Notes: generated by a model from the letters alone, not told the origin. DNA of 64,000 nucleotides from Candidatus Avelusimicrobium intestinale (GCA_902765225.1 CACWYV010000004.1:62001-126000), one strand, 5' to 3'. Shown: positions 8,753 to 17,693, counted from the first letter of the stretch. Numbers and translations: made by a program.

Positions 8753-10099
8753 ATGCAGTTAGAATTAACACTTTGTGAATTGGCCCAAGTGATGCAGGCG
8801 AAATTAATTTCTCAAACGCCGGATGAGGTCGTTACGGCGTTTGTGACCGATAGCCGCAAAGTAGTTGCGGGCAGTGCTTTTATTGCCTTAAAAGGTCAAC
8901 AATACGATGCCAGGTGTTTTATCCCCGAGGTGTTGCAAAAAGGAGCGCGTGTCATCGTAGCCCAAGAAGAAGGAGAAACGTTTCCGCAGACGCCGGGAGT
9001 TTCGTGGTTACTGGTAAAGGATCCCTTACGGGCTCTTCAAAACTTGGCCCGTTTTCACCGCTTGCACAGTTCGTTAAAAGTGGCCGCCATTACCGGTTCT
9101 AACGGTAAAAGTACCACCAAACAGATGCTTTGTGCCATTTGCCAAACGGCCGGAGAAACGATTGCCAATACCGGTAATTTCAATAATCAATTCGGGGTGC
9201 CTTTTTCTTTATTGGAAATTTTACCTAAACACCGTTTTGGCGTATTTGAATTGGGAGCTTCGCACCCGGGCGACATTGAAGAAACCGCCCGGTTGGCGGT
9301 TCCGGATGTGGCGGTGATTACCAATGTATCTGCCGCTCACTTGGAATTTTTTCACGATTTGGAAACAGTATATCGGACCAAAACTGAAATCGCCCGTTGT
9401 TTGCGTGAGGGCGGAACGTTGGTGTATAACGCCGACGATACCTACCTTTCCCGCCTACATACGGAATTTTCCGGTCCGAAGATTTCGTTTGGTTTTTGCG
9501 AGCAAGCCGACGTTCGGGTACAAGAAACCGATTTGTTTGCGTTTACTTACCGGGGGAAACACTGTCAAACCCAATTGCGTTTAGAGCGTCATGACAAACT
9601 CAATGCGGCGGCGGCGGCCTCGGCGGCGCTGGCGCTGGGGCTTGCGTTTTCCGCCATTGAGGAGGGACTTGCTCACTTTACGCCCATGCCCATGCGTTTG
9701 GAACGTATTACTAAAAAAGGTGTGCATTTCTTGCTAGATTGCTATAACGCCAATCCGGCCAGTATGAAAAATGCCTTGGAAATTTTAGGCCGTGAAAAAA
9801 TTACCCCGCGCATAGCTGTGGTGGGGGATATGAAAGAATTGGGGGAAAACTCACCGGAATATCACCGGCAGGTAGCCCGTCAAATTTTAGATAATAATAT
9901 AGAAACGGCTTTTTTAGCCGGGCCGAATATGCAGCCAGCCTATGAGGTGCTGCGGGCGGTTGCCGGTATGCAGGTCTATTATGCTGCCGAACCTGCCGGT
10001 TGGATGGATTCGTTGCGCCAAACGCTGGCCCAGGGCGGGAGTTGTTTGGTCAAGGCGTCACGTTCTATGCACTTTGAACGTGTTTTTGATGAATTTTAA
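8753..10099 (+). CDS. murF: UDP-N-acetylmuramoyl-tripeptide--D-alanyl-D-alanine ligase MurF
   Basis: MurF adds D-Ala-D-Ala to the UDP-MurNAc-tripeptide in the cytoplasm using ATP. The Mur ligase P-loop ITGSNGKSTTKQM lies near residue 110. NTGNFNNQFGVPFSLLE and the C-terminal motif DCYNANPASMKNALE are typical of MurF rather than MurC, D or E. The start at 8753 follows the strong Shine-Dalgarno AGGAAGGAGA; an upstream in-frame ATG at 8723 lies in the ftsI end and before that site. About 448 residues, normal for the family. Confidence 0.96.
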   Translation: MQLELTLCELAQVMQAKLISQTPDEVVTAFVTDSRKVVAGSAFIALKGQQYDARCFIPEVLQKGARVIVAQEEGETFPQTPGVSWLLVKDPLRALQNLARFHRLHSSLKVAAITGSNGKSTTKQMLCAICQTAGETIANTGNFNNQFGVPFSLLEILPKHRFGVFELGASHPGDIEETARLAVPDVAVITNVSAAHLEFFHDLETVYRTKTEIARCLREGGTLVYNADDTYLSRLHTEFSGPKISFGFCEQADVRVQETDLFAFTYRGKHCQTQLRLERHDKLNAAAAASAALALGLAFSAIEEGLAHFTPMPMRLERITKKGVHFLLDCYNANPASMKNALEILGREKITPRIAVVGDMKELGENSPEYHRQVARQILDNNIETAFLAGPNMQPAYEVLRAVAGMQVYYAAEPAGWMDSLRQTLAQGGSCLVKASRSMHFERVFDEF

Positions 10100-10113
10100 C
10101 GAGGAGAATCTCC

Positions 10114-11199
10114 ATGTTGTATTATTTATCCCTACTTAAAACAGATGTCAGTTTTTTAAATATCTTTGGTTATATTACTTTTCGCACGGGAGCGGCTATT
10201 TTTACTGCTTTTTTCCTCACCTTACTGATGGGGCCGCGTGTGATTGCCAAGTTGCGTTCGTACAAAGTACAACAGATTGAGCGCGAATACGGTCCGGCTT
10301 CCCATTTGTCCAAAAGCGGTACACCGACGATGGGTGGAATATTGATTTTTATCAGTTTACTGGTCAGCGTACTGCTTTGGGCCCAATTATCCAGCGGATA
10401 TATTTGGTTGTTAATTTTTACGACGGTTATGTTGGGTTTTGCCGGCGTGTTGGATGATTACACAAAATTAGTCAAAAAAAATCCCGAGGGAATGAAATCC
10501 TCCGTTAAATTAATCATCCAATTGGTTACGGCATTTGTGGTAGTAGCGTATTTGGCGATTAACCCGCCCAATCCGGAATATGCCATGGCAGTGACGGTTC
10601 CGTATATGAGTAAAATGTTCATCAATTTATCGGTTTTTTACTTTGCCTTTTCTATGTTGGTAATTGTGGGTTCTTCCAACGCGACGAATTTAACCGATGG
10701 ATTGGACGGTTTAGCCAGTGGGTGTATGGTGTTTGCAGCCGCTACCTACGGTATTTTTGCTTATGTGGCAGGAAATATCCAGTTCGCAGACTATTTAAAA
10801 ATAGCTTATGTTCCCGGAGCGGGGGAAATTTGCGTGTTTATGGGCGCGCTTATCGGGGCCTGCTTGGGTTTTTTGTGGTTCAATGCGTATCCGGCCCAAG
10901 TGTTTATGGGGGATACCAGTTCGCTATTTTTAGGCGGGGTTATCGGTACGGCGGCTCTGTGTGTCAAGCAAGAATTGCTTTTACCTATTGCCGGCGGTAT
11001 TTTTGTGATGGAAACGGTTTCGGTCATGTTACAGATGGGATATTTTAAACTAACTCACGGCAAACGGTTATTTAAAATGGCACCGATTCACCACCACTTT
11101 GAATTATGCGGTGTGCCGGAGCCCAAAGTGATTGTGCGCTTTTGGGTGGTGGGGGTAATACTGATGTTGTTAGCATTGGCCTCGCTAAAAATTAGATAA
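10114..11199 (+). CDS. mraY: phospho-N-acetylmuramoyl-pentapeptide transferase MraY
   Basis: MraY transfers phospho-MurNAc-pentapeptide to undecaprenyl phosphate in the inner membrane to form lipid I. The protein has about ten hydrophobic segments and the family motifs SKSGTPTMGGILI near residue 67, the catalytic Asp pair in GVLDDYTKLVKKN near 115, NLTDGLDGLASG near 195 and the Mg/substrate-binding MAPIHHHFELCG near 325. At 361 residues it is full length. A GAGGAG site precedes the ATG. The next gene is ftsW, so murD, which normally lies between, is absent. Confidence 0.98.
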   Translation: MLYYLSLLKTDVSFLNIFGYITFRTGAAIFTAFFLTLLMGPRVIAKLRSYKVQQIEREYGPASHLSKSGTPTMGGILIFISLLVSVLLWAQLSSGYIWLLIFTTVMLGFAGVLDDYTKLVKKNPEGMKSSVKLIIQLVTAFVVVAYLAINPPNPEYAMAVTVPYMSKMFINLSVFYFAFSMLVIVGSSNATNLTDGLDGLASGCMVFAAATYGIFAYVAGNIQFADYLKIAYVPGAGEICVFMGALIGACLGFLWFNAYPAQVFMGDTSSLFLGGVIGTAALCVKQELLLPIAGGIFVMETVSVMLQMGYFKLTHGKRLFKMAPIHHHFELCGVPEPKVIVRFWVVGVILMLLALASLKIR

Positions 11200-11201
11200 T
11201 T

Positions 11202-12410
11202 ATGGTACAATTGTTTACAAAAAAGCCCCGCCGGGCCAATACATTTTTACGCCCCCGGAATTCCGGTTTAACCCCTTCCTCTCCCCGGGAGGAAGGTCCG
11301 TTGCGGTTAGACCGACGTTTGGTTTTAGTGACGTTGATTTTTGTGATGGCGGGACTGTTGTTTACCTACTCTTCCAGTGCGTTTGACTCGGTGGGGTATT
11401 TTAAAAGGCAGTTATTGTTTGATGCAATCGGGTTGGTCGTTGCGTTGGTACTGGCACGTACATACGATAAATTACAGCGCCTTAAAATTTTTCGTCCGAT
11501 GAATTTGATGATTGTCACGTGGGTGCTGTTGGTGATTGTGTTATTTACGCGTACCCAAGCCCATGTGCACCGATGGATTGATTTAGGAATTTTTAAGTTG
11601 CAGCCGTCGGAAATTGCCAAAGTAACCTTAGTTATTTATATGGCAGATTATCTGGGACGTATGGCCGGGAAAATCGGGAAAGATTGGCATCTGTTGATTC
11701 GTCCGGCGGTTGTGGGGGGAATTACGTTAGGGCTGATTTGGGCCGAACGGGATTTGGGAACGCCCTTTTTGATGGCGTGTGTGTTGGGGGCGATGTTGTT
11801 TGCGGCGGGATTGCGGCTCAAACAGGTGTTTATCCCGGGGATTTTGGGCCTATTGTTTTTACTGCACCAATTGTTTTTTGTGAGTTACCGGCGGGGACGC
11901 ATCCTATCGTTTTTGGATCCGTTTGCTACGGAAGGAACAACGGGGTACCAGTTGTCCCGTTCGTTTTTAGCGGTGGGTAGCGGCGGATGGTTTGGAAAAG
12001 GATTGGGAAACAGTGAGCTGAAATTGGAATATCTGCCGGCGGCGCATACGGACTTTATTTTTTCGGTCATGTGTGAAGAATTGGGGCTTCTGTGGGCCGG
12101 TTTTATTTTAGGTGGGTTTTGTTATATCCTCATACGTGGCGTTCAGTTGGCGCGTGTAGGTAAGACCTATACCCACAGTTTGCTTGTTTTCGGCTTGACA
12201 CTAACCATCTGTTTGCAAGCTTTTTTAAATATGGGAATGGCCATCGGCCTGTTACCGACAAAGGGTATAGCCTTGCCGTTCTTTTCGTATGGGGGATCTT
12301 CGGTCATTATGACGCTGGCTATGATGGGTATTATTTTGAACACGGCTGCGGTGGACCGTACCCCCGCGCAGTTGCCGCGTGAGGGACGTTTAACCTCTAA
12401 AATCAAATAG
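11202..12410 (+). CDS. ftsW: SEDS-family lipid II polymerase, division type FtsW
   Basis: FtsW is the SEDS glycosyltransferase that works with FtsI at the septum. Hydrophobic segments begin near residue 45, and the protein shows SEDS signatures such as HRWIDLGIFKLQPSEIAK, the loop AHTDFIFSVMCEELG and the C-terminal GIALPFFSYGGSS. RodA is possible from sequence alone; position between mraY and murG favours FtsW. The ATG at 11202 lies 2 nt after mraY and lacks a clear Shine-Dalgarno. An in-frame TTG at 11301 has GGAGGAAGG just upstream and could be the true start, leaving a 369-residue protein that would still contain all membrane segments. Confidence 0.94.
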   Translation: MVQLFTKKPRRANTFLRPRNSGLTPSSPREEGPLRLDRRLVLVTLIFVMAGLLFTYSSSAFDSVGYFKRQLLFDAIGLVVALVLARTYDKLQRLKIFRPMNLMIVTWVLLVIVLFTRTQAHVHRWIDLGIFKLQPSEIAKVTLVIYMADYLGRMAGKIGKDWHLLIRPAVVGGITLGLIWAERDLGTPFLMACVLGAMLFAAGLRLKQVFIPGILGLLFLLHQLFFVSYRRGRILSFLDPFATEGTTGYQLSRSFLAVGSGGWFGKGLGNSELKLEYLPAAHTDFIFSVMCEELGLLWAGFILGGFCYILIRGVQLARVGKTYTHSLLVFGLTLTICLQAFLNMGMAIGLLPTKGIALPFFSYGGSSVIMTLAMMGIILNTAAVDRTPAQLPREGRLTSKIK

Positions 12411-12420
12411 GAAGGAACTT

Positions 12421-13503
12421 ATGAACAGACGTTATATTATTGCTTCTGGCGGAACCGGCGGACATTTTTACCCGGGATTTGCTTTGGGCAAAGCGTTGCG
12501 TAAGCAAGGTTGCCCTGTGTTGTTTATTGTGCGTAAAAATGATCCGGCTATTCAAGTATTACAAGCCAAACGTTTACATTACAACGAAATTGATTTTACG
12601 GGTTTACCCCGTTCTATCAATCCCTTGCGTCACATTGCTTTTGTGACCAAATTTTTCAAATCGCTTTCCCAAACGCGGCGCATTGTGCGTCGTTTCCGCC
12701 CGGATGTGGCGGTAGGAATGGGGGGATATATTTCCTTTCCGCTTATTGTGATGGCTCATTTTATGGGTATTAAAACGGCTGTCCACGATTCTAATGCCCG
12801 GTTGGGATTGGCCAATCGTTGCAGTGGGCTATTTGCCGACTTATTTATGTTGGGGCTTCCTATTCCTAAAAAAATGAAGAAAGCCGTATTAACCAGTACG
12901 CCTATCCGTGCGGAATTCGTTTCCCGGGCCAACCGGAACGGATTACTTAAAGAATTGGGGTTGGACCCGGCCCGTAAAACGGCCTTGGTGGTGGGCGGCA
13001 GCCAAGGAGCTAAAAATTTAAATTTGGCTGTTGTAGAGGCGGCCCGGCACAGTAAACAGTGGCAGTTTATTCACATTACAGGGGAAAGATGGTATAGTAC
13101 CGTACGCGGTATGCATGAATTAAACCCCCGGGTGGCGGTATTGCCTTACAGCCATGAGATTTACGCTTTGATGCAGGTGGTAGATTTGGCCATTTGCCGC
13201 AGCGGAGCCAGTACGCTGGCCGAGTTAATTTACTGCCGGTTACCGGCAGTACTGGTACCGTTTCCGCATGCGGCGGCTAATCATCAGTATTATAACGCAC
13301 GCATTTTACAAGAAGCGGGCTGTGCACTCCTGCTGCCGGACGACAAACATTTGGCAGAGCATTTGCAGCAAACTATGTTGCTGTTGGACGGGGCCGGCGC
13401 GGCGGCTAAATTATCCGCTATGAGCAAGGCCTACCGGCGGTTGGAAGTTCCCAATCCGTTGCAGGCCGCCCAAAATATCGCTAAGTTATTAGGGCAGCTG
13501 TAA
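12421..13503 (+). CDS. murG: UDP-GlcNAc:lipid I N-acetylglucosaminyltransferase MurG
   Basis: MurG (GT28) converts lipid I to lipid II at the inner face of the cytoplasmic membrane. The N-terminal glycine-rich loop SGGTGGHFYPGFALG lies near residue 10, VGMGGYISFPLI near 98 and the donor-binding region CRSGASTLAELIYCRLPAVLVP near 258. At 360 residues it is full length. GGAAGGAAC gives a good ribosome binding site 10 nt after ftsW. It is the last gene of the block: a terminator follows, and murC, murB, ddl, ftsQ, ftsA and ftsZ are not here. Confidence 0.97.
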   Translation: MNRRYIIASGGTGGHFYPGFALGKALRKQGCPVLFIVRKNDPAIQVLQAKRLHYNEIDFTGLPRSINPLRHIAFVTKFFKSLSQTRRIVRRFRPDVAVGMGGYISFPLIVMAHFMGIKTAVHDSNARLGLANRCSGLFADLFMLGLPIPKKMKKAVLTSTPIRAEFVSRANRNGLLKELGLDPARKTALVVGGSQGAKNLNLAVVEAARHSKQWQFIHITGERWYSTVRGMHELNPRVAVLPYSHEIYALMQVVDLAICRSGASTLAELIYCRLPAVLVPFPHAAANHQYYNARILQEAGCALLLPDDKHLAEHLQQTMLLLDGAGAAAKLSAMSKAYRRLEVPNPLQAAQNIAKLLGQL

Positions 13504-13522
13504 GAAGTTTGGTGAGATAAAA

Positions 13523-13552
13523 AACACCCCGGGGATTTTTCTCCGGGGTGTT
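13523..13552. terminator. bidirectional terminator between murG and a convergent pilin gene
   Basis: AACACCCCGG (13523-13532) pairs with CCGGGGTGTT (13543-13552). The stem is preceded by A-rich and followed by TTT sequence, so it can serve murG on the plus strand and the pilin gene on the minus strand. Confidence 0.85.
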
Positions 13553-13569
13553 TCACGAGTACGCACTAA

Positions 13570-14121
13570 TTAGATATTACCTATAAAGGTGCATAGAGGT
13601 TCGCTTACAGATTCATCTGACAATACTTCGCAGTCGCGGTGACCGTTGATGTGCAGATTATAGTGGTACAAATCCTCTCCGCTATTAGAATCCGTGCGGG
13701 TTACATGAATATCTCCGGCCGTACAGGTTCCCGTATTACATCCCAAATCATACTTAAAATTTCGGGTAACATAGGATTCGCAGGTGGTAGTGGTGGTGTT
13801 TCCCGCTGCATCAGTCTGTTGAGAGGTAAAGTTGTTTGGTTGCCAGCAATTCTCTGTTACACCGGCTGAGCATATTTGGTCACCGCCGCTTTCCGTTAAA
13901 TCCACATCTGCCACGTGCTGACGGGTGCAAGCAGACGTACGGTTCGGGTCGGCCTGAATGTAGCGTTTCTGCGCATCTAACAAGGCCTTGGACACGATAA
14001 AAGATTCGCTGGCCCGGGCTTTTTCAATAGCAATTTCAAACTGCGGGATGGCAATGGCGGACAAGATGCCGATAATCAAGACCACTACCAGTAATTCAAT
14101 AAGCGTAAAACCTTTTTTCAT
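13570..14121 (-). CDS. type IV pilin-like protein (class III N-methylation signal)
   Basis: The 183-residue product begins MKKGFTLIELLVVVLIIGIL. This is a type IV prepilin leader, expected to be cut after Gly4 by PilD, with Phe methylated and Glu5 of the mature chain present. The long N-terminal helix is followed by a Cys-rich globular domain with NTT-rich and SDESVSEPLC segments and about eight Cys. It could be a major pilin, a minor pilin or a pseudopilin. No pilus-assembly genes are near. The start was set at 14121 because GGAGAT lies just upstream on the minus strand. It has its own promoter (see 14151-14178). Confidence 0.9.
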   Translation of the reverse strand: MKKGFTLIELLVVVLIIGILSAIAIPQFEIAIEKARASESFIVSKALLDAQKRYIQADPNRTSACTRQHVADVDLTESGGDQICSAGVTENCWQPNNFTSQQTDAAGNTTTTTCESYVTRNFKYDLGCNTGTCTAGDIHVTRTDSNSGEDLYHYNLHINGHRDCEVLSDESVSEPLCTFIGNI

Positions 14122-14150
14122 AATATCTCCTTTTTGTTTCCTACTCCTAT

Positions 14151-14178
14151 AGTATACCAATTTTGTAGTTTTTCTCAA
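14151..14178 (-). promoter_or_regulatory. sigma-70-type promoter of the pilin gene
   Basis: On the minus strand, TTGAGA (14173-14178), a 16-nt spacer and TATACT (14151-14156) precede the pilin ATG by about 30 nt, leaving room for the AAGGAGATATT ribosome binding site. Confidence 0.65.
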
Positions 14179-14223
14179 GTCCTTTTTGTAACCATTCGGT
14201 TAAGTACGGCTGAAATACAGGAA

Positions 14224-14253
14224 AAACTCCGCAGACTTATGCCCGCGGAGTTT
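14224..14253 (-). terminator. terminator of the aaxABC operon
   Basis: On the minus strand a 9-bp stem (AAACTCCGC / GCGGAGTTT) continues into TTTTTCC. It lies about 26 nt after the antiporter stop codon. Confidence 0.85.
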
Positions 14254-14279
14254 CACAGAAAGGAACCTCTATGAGTGCC

Positions 14280-15734
14280 TTACACGTGTATATGTCCGCG
14301 GCACATCATGCAGAGGGCCGCCAAGGCAAATAGGACCAGTAGTGTAACGACAATCTTTTCCTCAGCGGAAAAAATAGCTTTTCCCGGGGCTTGTTCCCGC
14401 CGCGCGCGCATAAATACCGGAATACCCAAGGCCAAGAAAATGACCGCCATAAATAAATATTTTACACTGGCTGCATAGAGGAGCCATACGGCATATCCTG
14501 TTCCACAAAGAGAGGTAAACAGCGCGGCCGCACGCCCGGTGGAAGAAATTTTAGTGTATTCGCCGTCCTCCACTAATTTCCACAAATACCCGGTACTGGC
14601 TAAGTAAGCAGGCAATACCATGACTCCCGTGATAGAAAGCATGGTGTTCCACGCATTATTGGAAAAATATACCATTAAAATCGCCAGTTGCATCAGCGCA
14701 CTTGTTATCCACAAGGACACGCACGGGGCGCCCGCTTCATTTTGTTTAGCAAAGATTTTTGGGAAGGTGCCGTTTTCGGCGGCAGCTGCCGGTATTTCGG
14801 CCGCAATCATCGTCCATGCCAACCACGAAGACAATACCGCAATCAACAGCCCGCAATTCATAAATACGGCTCCCCACGGACCGACTACTTTAGCCAATAC
14901 GCCTGCAGTGGACGGATTGGCCACGGCCGCAATTTCCGCTTGAGACATAAACCCAAACGGTAACACCGAAAGCCCGATGTAAATGACCAAACACCCTAAA
15001 AAGCCCCAGAAAGTGGCTTGGCTGACAGCCGCCTGGCTTTTGGCCCGGTTGGATAAAACCACCGCGCCTTCAATGCCGATGAAGGCCCATAAAGTGACCA
15101 GCATAGTACTTTTCAGTTGCGTCGGCAAACTGCCCAGCGATTTACCGTTTTCCACCAAACGCCCCCAGAAGTTTGTATCAAATTTCTCCCAGTGAAAGGC
15201 GAGCAGCATAATCAGGCAGAATAAGAGCAACGGTACCAGTTTGCCAATCGTACCGATCATATTGAGGACGGCCGCCTGCTTGACGCCGCGTAGGACTACC
15301 CAGTTAAATCCCCAAATTAACACCGAGCCGCATACGATAGACAGCAAATTATTTCCACCCGCAAAGTGCGGAGGGAAAAAATAATTTAAAGCGTCCATGG
15401 TAATGACGGCATATCCTACGTTCCCAAAGATTTGGCATAACCAATATCCCCAACCGATTGTAAAACCTACGTACGGTCCGAATCCTTCGCGGGCATACAT
15501 GTAGATGCCCGAAGTTAAATCCGGCTTGACACGGGCTAGCACACTAAACGTATTGGCTATAAAGTACATTCCAACACCTGTAATGATCCAGGCCAATAGT
15601 ACCGCCCCCGCGCTGGCCCCGGCTGCCATGTTTTGGGGCAGGGAGAAAACTCCGCCCCCAACCATGGAACTAATCACAATACACGCTAAACCCATCACAC
15701 CCAGTTTGGCGGCAGCTTGTTTTTTTTCTCCCAT
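14280..15734 (-). CDS. aaxC: arginine/agmatine antiporter, APC family (AaxC-like)
   Basis: This 484-residue polytopic inner-membrane protein has about 12-13 hydrophobic segments. TM1 carries SSMVGGGVFSLPQNMA, matching the broken-helix substrate motif of basic amino acid/polyamine antiporters such as AdiC, ArcD and AaxC. Family members exchange arginine for agmatine or ornithine. The neighbours decide the substrate pair: it lies 19 nt after a pyruvoyl-dependent arginine decarboxylase and an OprB-like porin, in the same order as chlamydial aaxABC. I therefore infer import of arginine in exchange for agmatine. A GGGGGG stretch precedes the start. It is the last gene of the operon. Confidence 0.85.
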   Translation of the reverse strand: MGEKKQAAAKLGVMGLACIVISSMVGGGVFSLPQNMAAGASAGAVLLAWIITGVGMYFIANTFSVLARVKPDLTSGIYMYAREGFGPYVGFTIGWGYWLCQIFGNVGYAVITMDALNYFFPPHFAGGNNLLSIVCGSVLIWGFNWVVLRGVKQAAVLNMIGTIGKLVPLLLFCLIMLLAFHWEKFDTNFWGRLVENGKSLGSLPTQLKSTMLVTLWAFIGIEGAVVLSNRAKSQAAVSQATFWGFLGCLVIYIGLSVLPFGFMSQAEIAAVANPSTAGVLAKVVGPWGAVFMNCGLLIAVLSSWLAWTMIAAEIPAAAAENGTFPKIFAKQNEAGAPCVSLWITSALMQLAILMVYFSNNAWNTMLSITGVMVLPAYLASTGYLWKLVEDGEYTKISSTGRAAALFTSLCGTGYAVWLLYAASVKYLFMAVIFLALGIPVFMRARREQAPGKAIFSAEEKIVVTLLVLFALAALCMMCRGHIHV

Positions 15735-15753
15735 AATAACCCCCCAAATTTTC

Positions 15754-16353
15754 CTATTTCAAATGTACCGGTTCGGCAAATTTGAAATTTAAGAAACCCA
15801 TACACGTCAAGCAATACGCAAACGGTTGGGTAATGTTGATGTAGTTGTGCCAGATTTGGAAATCGCTGTGCTTTCCTACACCCCGTATTTCCAACTCGTG
15901 ATTGAGAGACTTATTGAGCCACATTCGGGCGTGTCCTTCGGCAATTTCATCATTGATGGGCGTGTCAAAATACTCCACATATTCGGCGGCCCACCCACCG
16001 ACGAGTTTACCCTGGGCATCTTTTCCCCAGCACACGCCTACCCCCGTGGCGATGGCTTTATGTTCCTCTATACGTGCTCCGTTCCCGGCGATAATTGTTT
16101 CCAGTACGGCCCCGTGTTTGAAATACGGTGTCACTTTGTCTACCGGCATGATGTTACCGTGTAGTTCTTTCGGTAACACCGAAGTATACGGTACAATATT
16201 GAAGTTTTCTATCCTTGCCTGTAAGAGGGCCGAGTCGTAGCAGAATGTCTCAAACGGCTGCGGCGGGATTCCGTCGCTCGCCTGCCCGGCACCGCCCGTG
16301 ATAAAGGCAAGCGTCGGGTAGCGGGTTCCCAATACTAATTCATTTTTTTCCAT
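15754..16353 (-). CDS. aaxB: pyruvoyl-dependent arginine decarboxylase (AaxB-like)
   Basis: The enzyme converts arginine to agmatine and CO2, consuming a proton, and needs no PLP. Members self-cleave to form an N-terminal beta chain and an alpha chain starting with a pyruvoyl group made from Ser. The site here is [10 protein letters not shown] with Thr57-Ser58; the Thr-Ser form is the one known from chlamydial AaxB. Other family features are [20 protein letters not shown] near residue 18 and ATGVGVCWG near 107. It has 199 residues, the usual proenzyme size. It is preceded by AAGGAGAAAATAGC, starts 24 nt after the porin gene and is followed 19 nt later by the antiporter. Confidence 0.93.
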   Translation of the reverse strand: MEKNELVLGTRYPTLAFITGGAGQASDGIPPQPFETFCYDSALLQARIENFNIVPYTSVLPKELHGNIMPVDKVTPYFKHGAVLETIIAGNGARIEEHKAIATGVGVCWGKDAQGKLVGGWAAEYVEYFDTPINDEIAEGHARMWLNKSLNHELEIRGVGKHSDFQIWHNYINITQPFAYCLTCMGFLNFKFAEPVHLK

Positions 16354-16377
16354 GCTATTTTCTCCTTAGTTTAAGTA

Positions 16378-17619
16378 TTACAACATAATCGTCGTGCGAA
16401 GGCTGACCACCGTCACGTTATCCCGGTGGGAGTTTAACCCCGCTTTGGGATAGAACTGCAAATCCGGCGTGAGGGTGAACCAATTCCCAATCCCCCAGAT
16501 CCATTGCATTTCTAAGGCCATTTCGTTGTTGCGCATATCCGGTAAATAGCCGTAGGCACTTTTGCTCAGGTGGTTGTAGGCCACGGCCGCTATAAGTGCA
16601 TCGTTGGCATTGCGGTGAAGCGGATTTAACATCGCCAGTCCCAAGGCGTACGAATTCTTGATGCCGCTAAGGCCTTTATTATTTCCGTTGGCCCGGCCGA
16701 AAAGTGCCCATTTTTCACCCATATTTTGTTGCATATTAAACGACCAGCCGTTTACGTTTTCCGGTTGGGCGGATACGGAAGGTTGGTAGTAATACAGTAC
16801 GCTGTATTGGCCTGCTCCCCACGCAAAATTCGGGTTCCACGCTACGGAACCAAAGAGGGTATATTTACCGTCAAAGGCGTCTTTCAAGCGGATATCTTGA
16901 CCGGAAATATTGGTACCGTCCTGATACCCGGCCGAGAAAGTCCAACCGTGCGTTTGGGCTTGTAAGTAACCGCCAAAAGAAGCAGACGGATATACACTGG
17001 TGGCATTTTGTGAAAGCGCATAATTCATAAGAGCCGTCTGTTGGTTGGAAATATAGGTTGTTCCGTCAAAATTATAGAGCGGAAATTGTCCCACGGTTAG
17101 CGAAAGCCAATTCCAGCAACCGGGCAGCGTATGCGTGTAGGAAAACTGAGAAAAAATTTCCTGATTGGCCGCATAATCGTTAAAGGCCACCGCCGTTTTT
17201 ACCCGGTTTTGCAACGTAGTAGCTGTCGTTCCCCAGTAGCGTACCAGGGTATAGTTTACATTTAATTGCCCGGAACCGAGTGCACGGTCTTTAAACAAGT
17301 TCCACGTTATATACGGATAGTAAACCCCTTGTATGGCGGTTTGTTTCCCGCCGGGGGCAGCCCGTTGTGCCAAATACGAAATATCAGCACCTATTTCTAT
17401 TCCGGCTTTATGTAGTTCTTTTTTTCCGGTACGGATGATTTCTTCCAATGCATCGGAAGGCGCTTGCCGGGAAATGGCTTTTTGCCGCTCCAAACGTTGT
17501 TCGTGTTTTACCGGCGTAAGCCGTATGATTTCCACTTCTTCTGCATAGGATTGTGCCTGAACTGCCGGCGGTAACCAACAGACCGCTAACAAGGCCAGGA
17601 TGATTTTTTGTAGGTTCAT
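16378..17619 (-). CDS. aaxA: OprB-like outer-membrane porin (AaxA-like)
   Basis: A signal peptide ends AVQA at about residue 22. A short helical region (residues 30-75) precedes a long beta-barrel with alternating aromatic strands, including GIEIGADISYLAQRA, and LSLTVGQFPLYNFDGT in the middle. The tail ends in an amphipathic strand (VTVVSLRTTIML). This fits the carbohydrate-selective porin OprB family, to which chlamydial AaxA belongs. As the first gene of a porin-decarboxylase-antiporter operon it probably lets arginine cross the outer membrane. It has 413 residues. Shine-Dalgarno AAGGGAGAG lies 7 nt before the ATG. Confidence 0.85.
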   Translation of the reverse strand: MNLQKIILALLAVCWLPPAVQAQSYAEEVEIIRLTPVKHEQRLERQKAISRQAPSDALEEIIRTGKKELHKAGIEIGADISYLAQRAAPGGKQTAIQGVYYPYITWNLFKDRALGSGQLNVNYTLVRYWGTTATTLQNRVKTAVAFNDYAANQEIFSQFSYTHTLPGCWNWLSLTVGQFPLYNFDGTTYISNQQTALMNYALSQNATSVYPSASFGGYLQAQTHGWTFSAGYQDGTNISGQDIRLKDAFDGKYTLFGSVAWNPNFAWGAGQYSVLYYYQPSVSAQPENVNGWSFNMQQNMGEKWALFGRANGNNKGLSGIKNSYALGLAMLNPLHRNANDALIAAVAYNHLSKSAYGYLPDMRNNEMALEMQWIWGIGNWFTLTPDLQFYPKAGLNSHRDNVTVVSLRTTIML

Positions 17620-17643
17620 ATTTTACTCTCCCTTGTTTCAATT

Positions 17644-17693
17644 AGACGTTGTCACGTCTTATTTAAAGTAGCAATCTGGCTGTCCCCGCTCAA
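17644..17693 (-). promoter_or_regulatory. putative aaxABC promoter with downstream palindrome
   Basis: On the minus strand TTGAGC (17688-17693), a 17-nt spacer and a weak -10 TACTTT (17665-17670) are followed by the palindrome AGACGT-4 nt-ACGTCT (17644-17659). The palindrome falls at the expected start of transcription, so it could be an operator or a 5' hairpin. The regulator is unknown. Confidence 0.45.

Noticed and set aside
14280-15734. Arginine:ornithine antiporter (ArcD) reading
   Set aside because: The sequence alone cannot exclude it, but no arginine deiminase genes are present and the adjacent decarboxylase makes agmatine.
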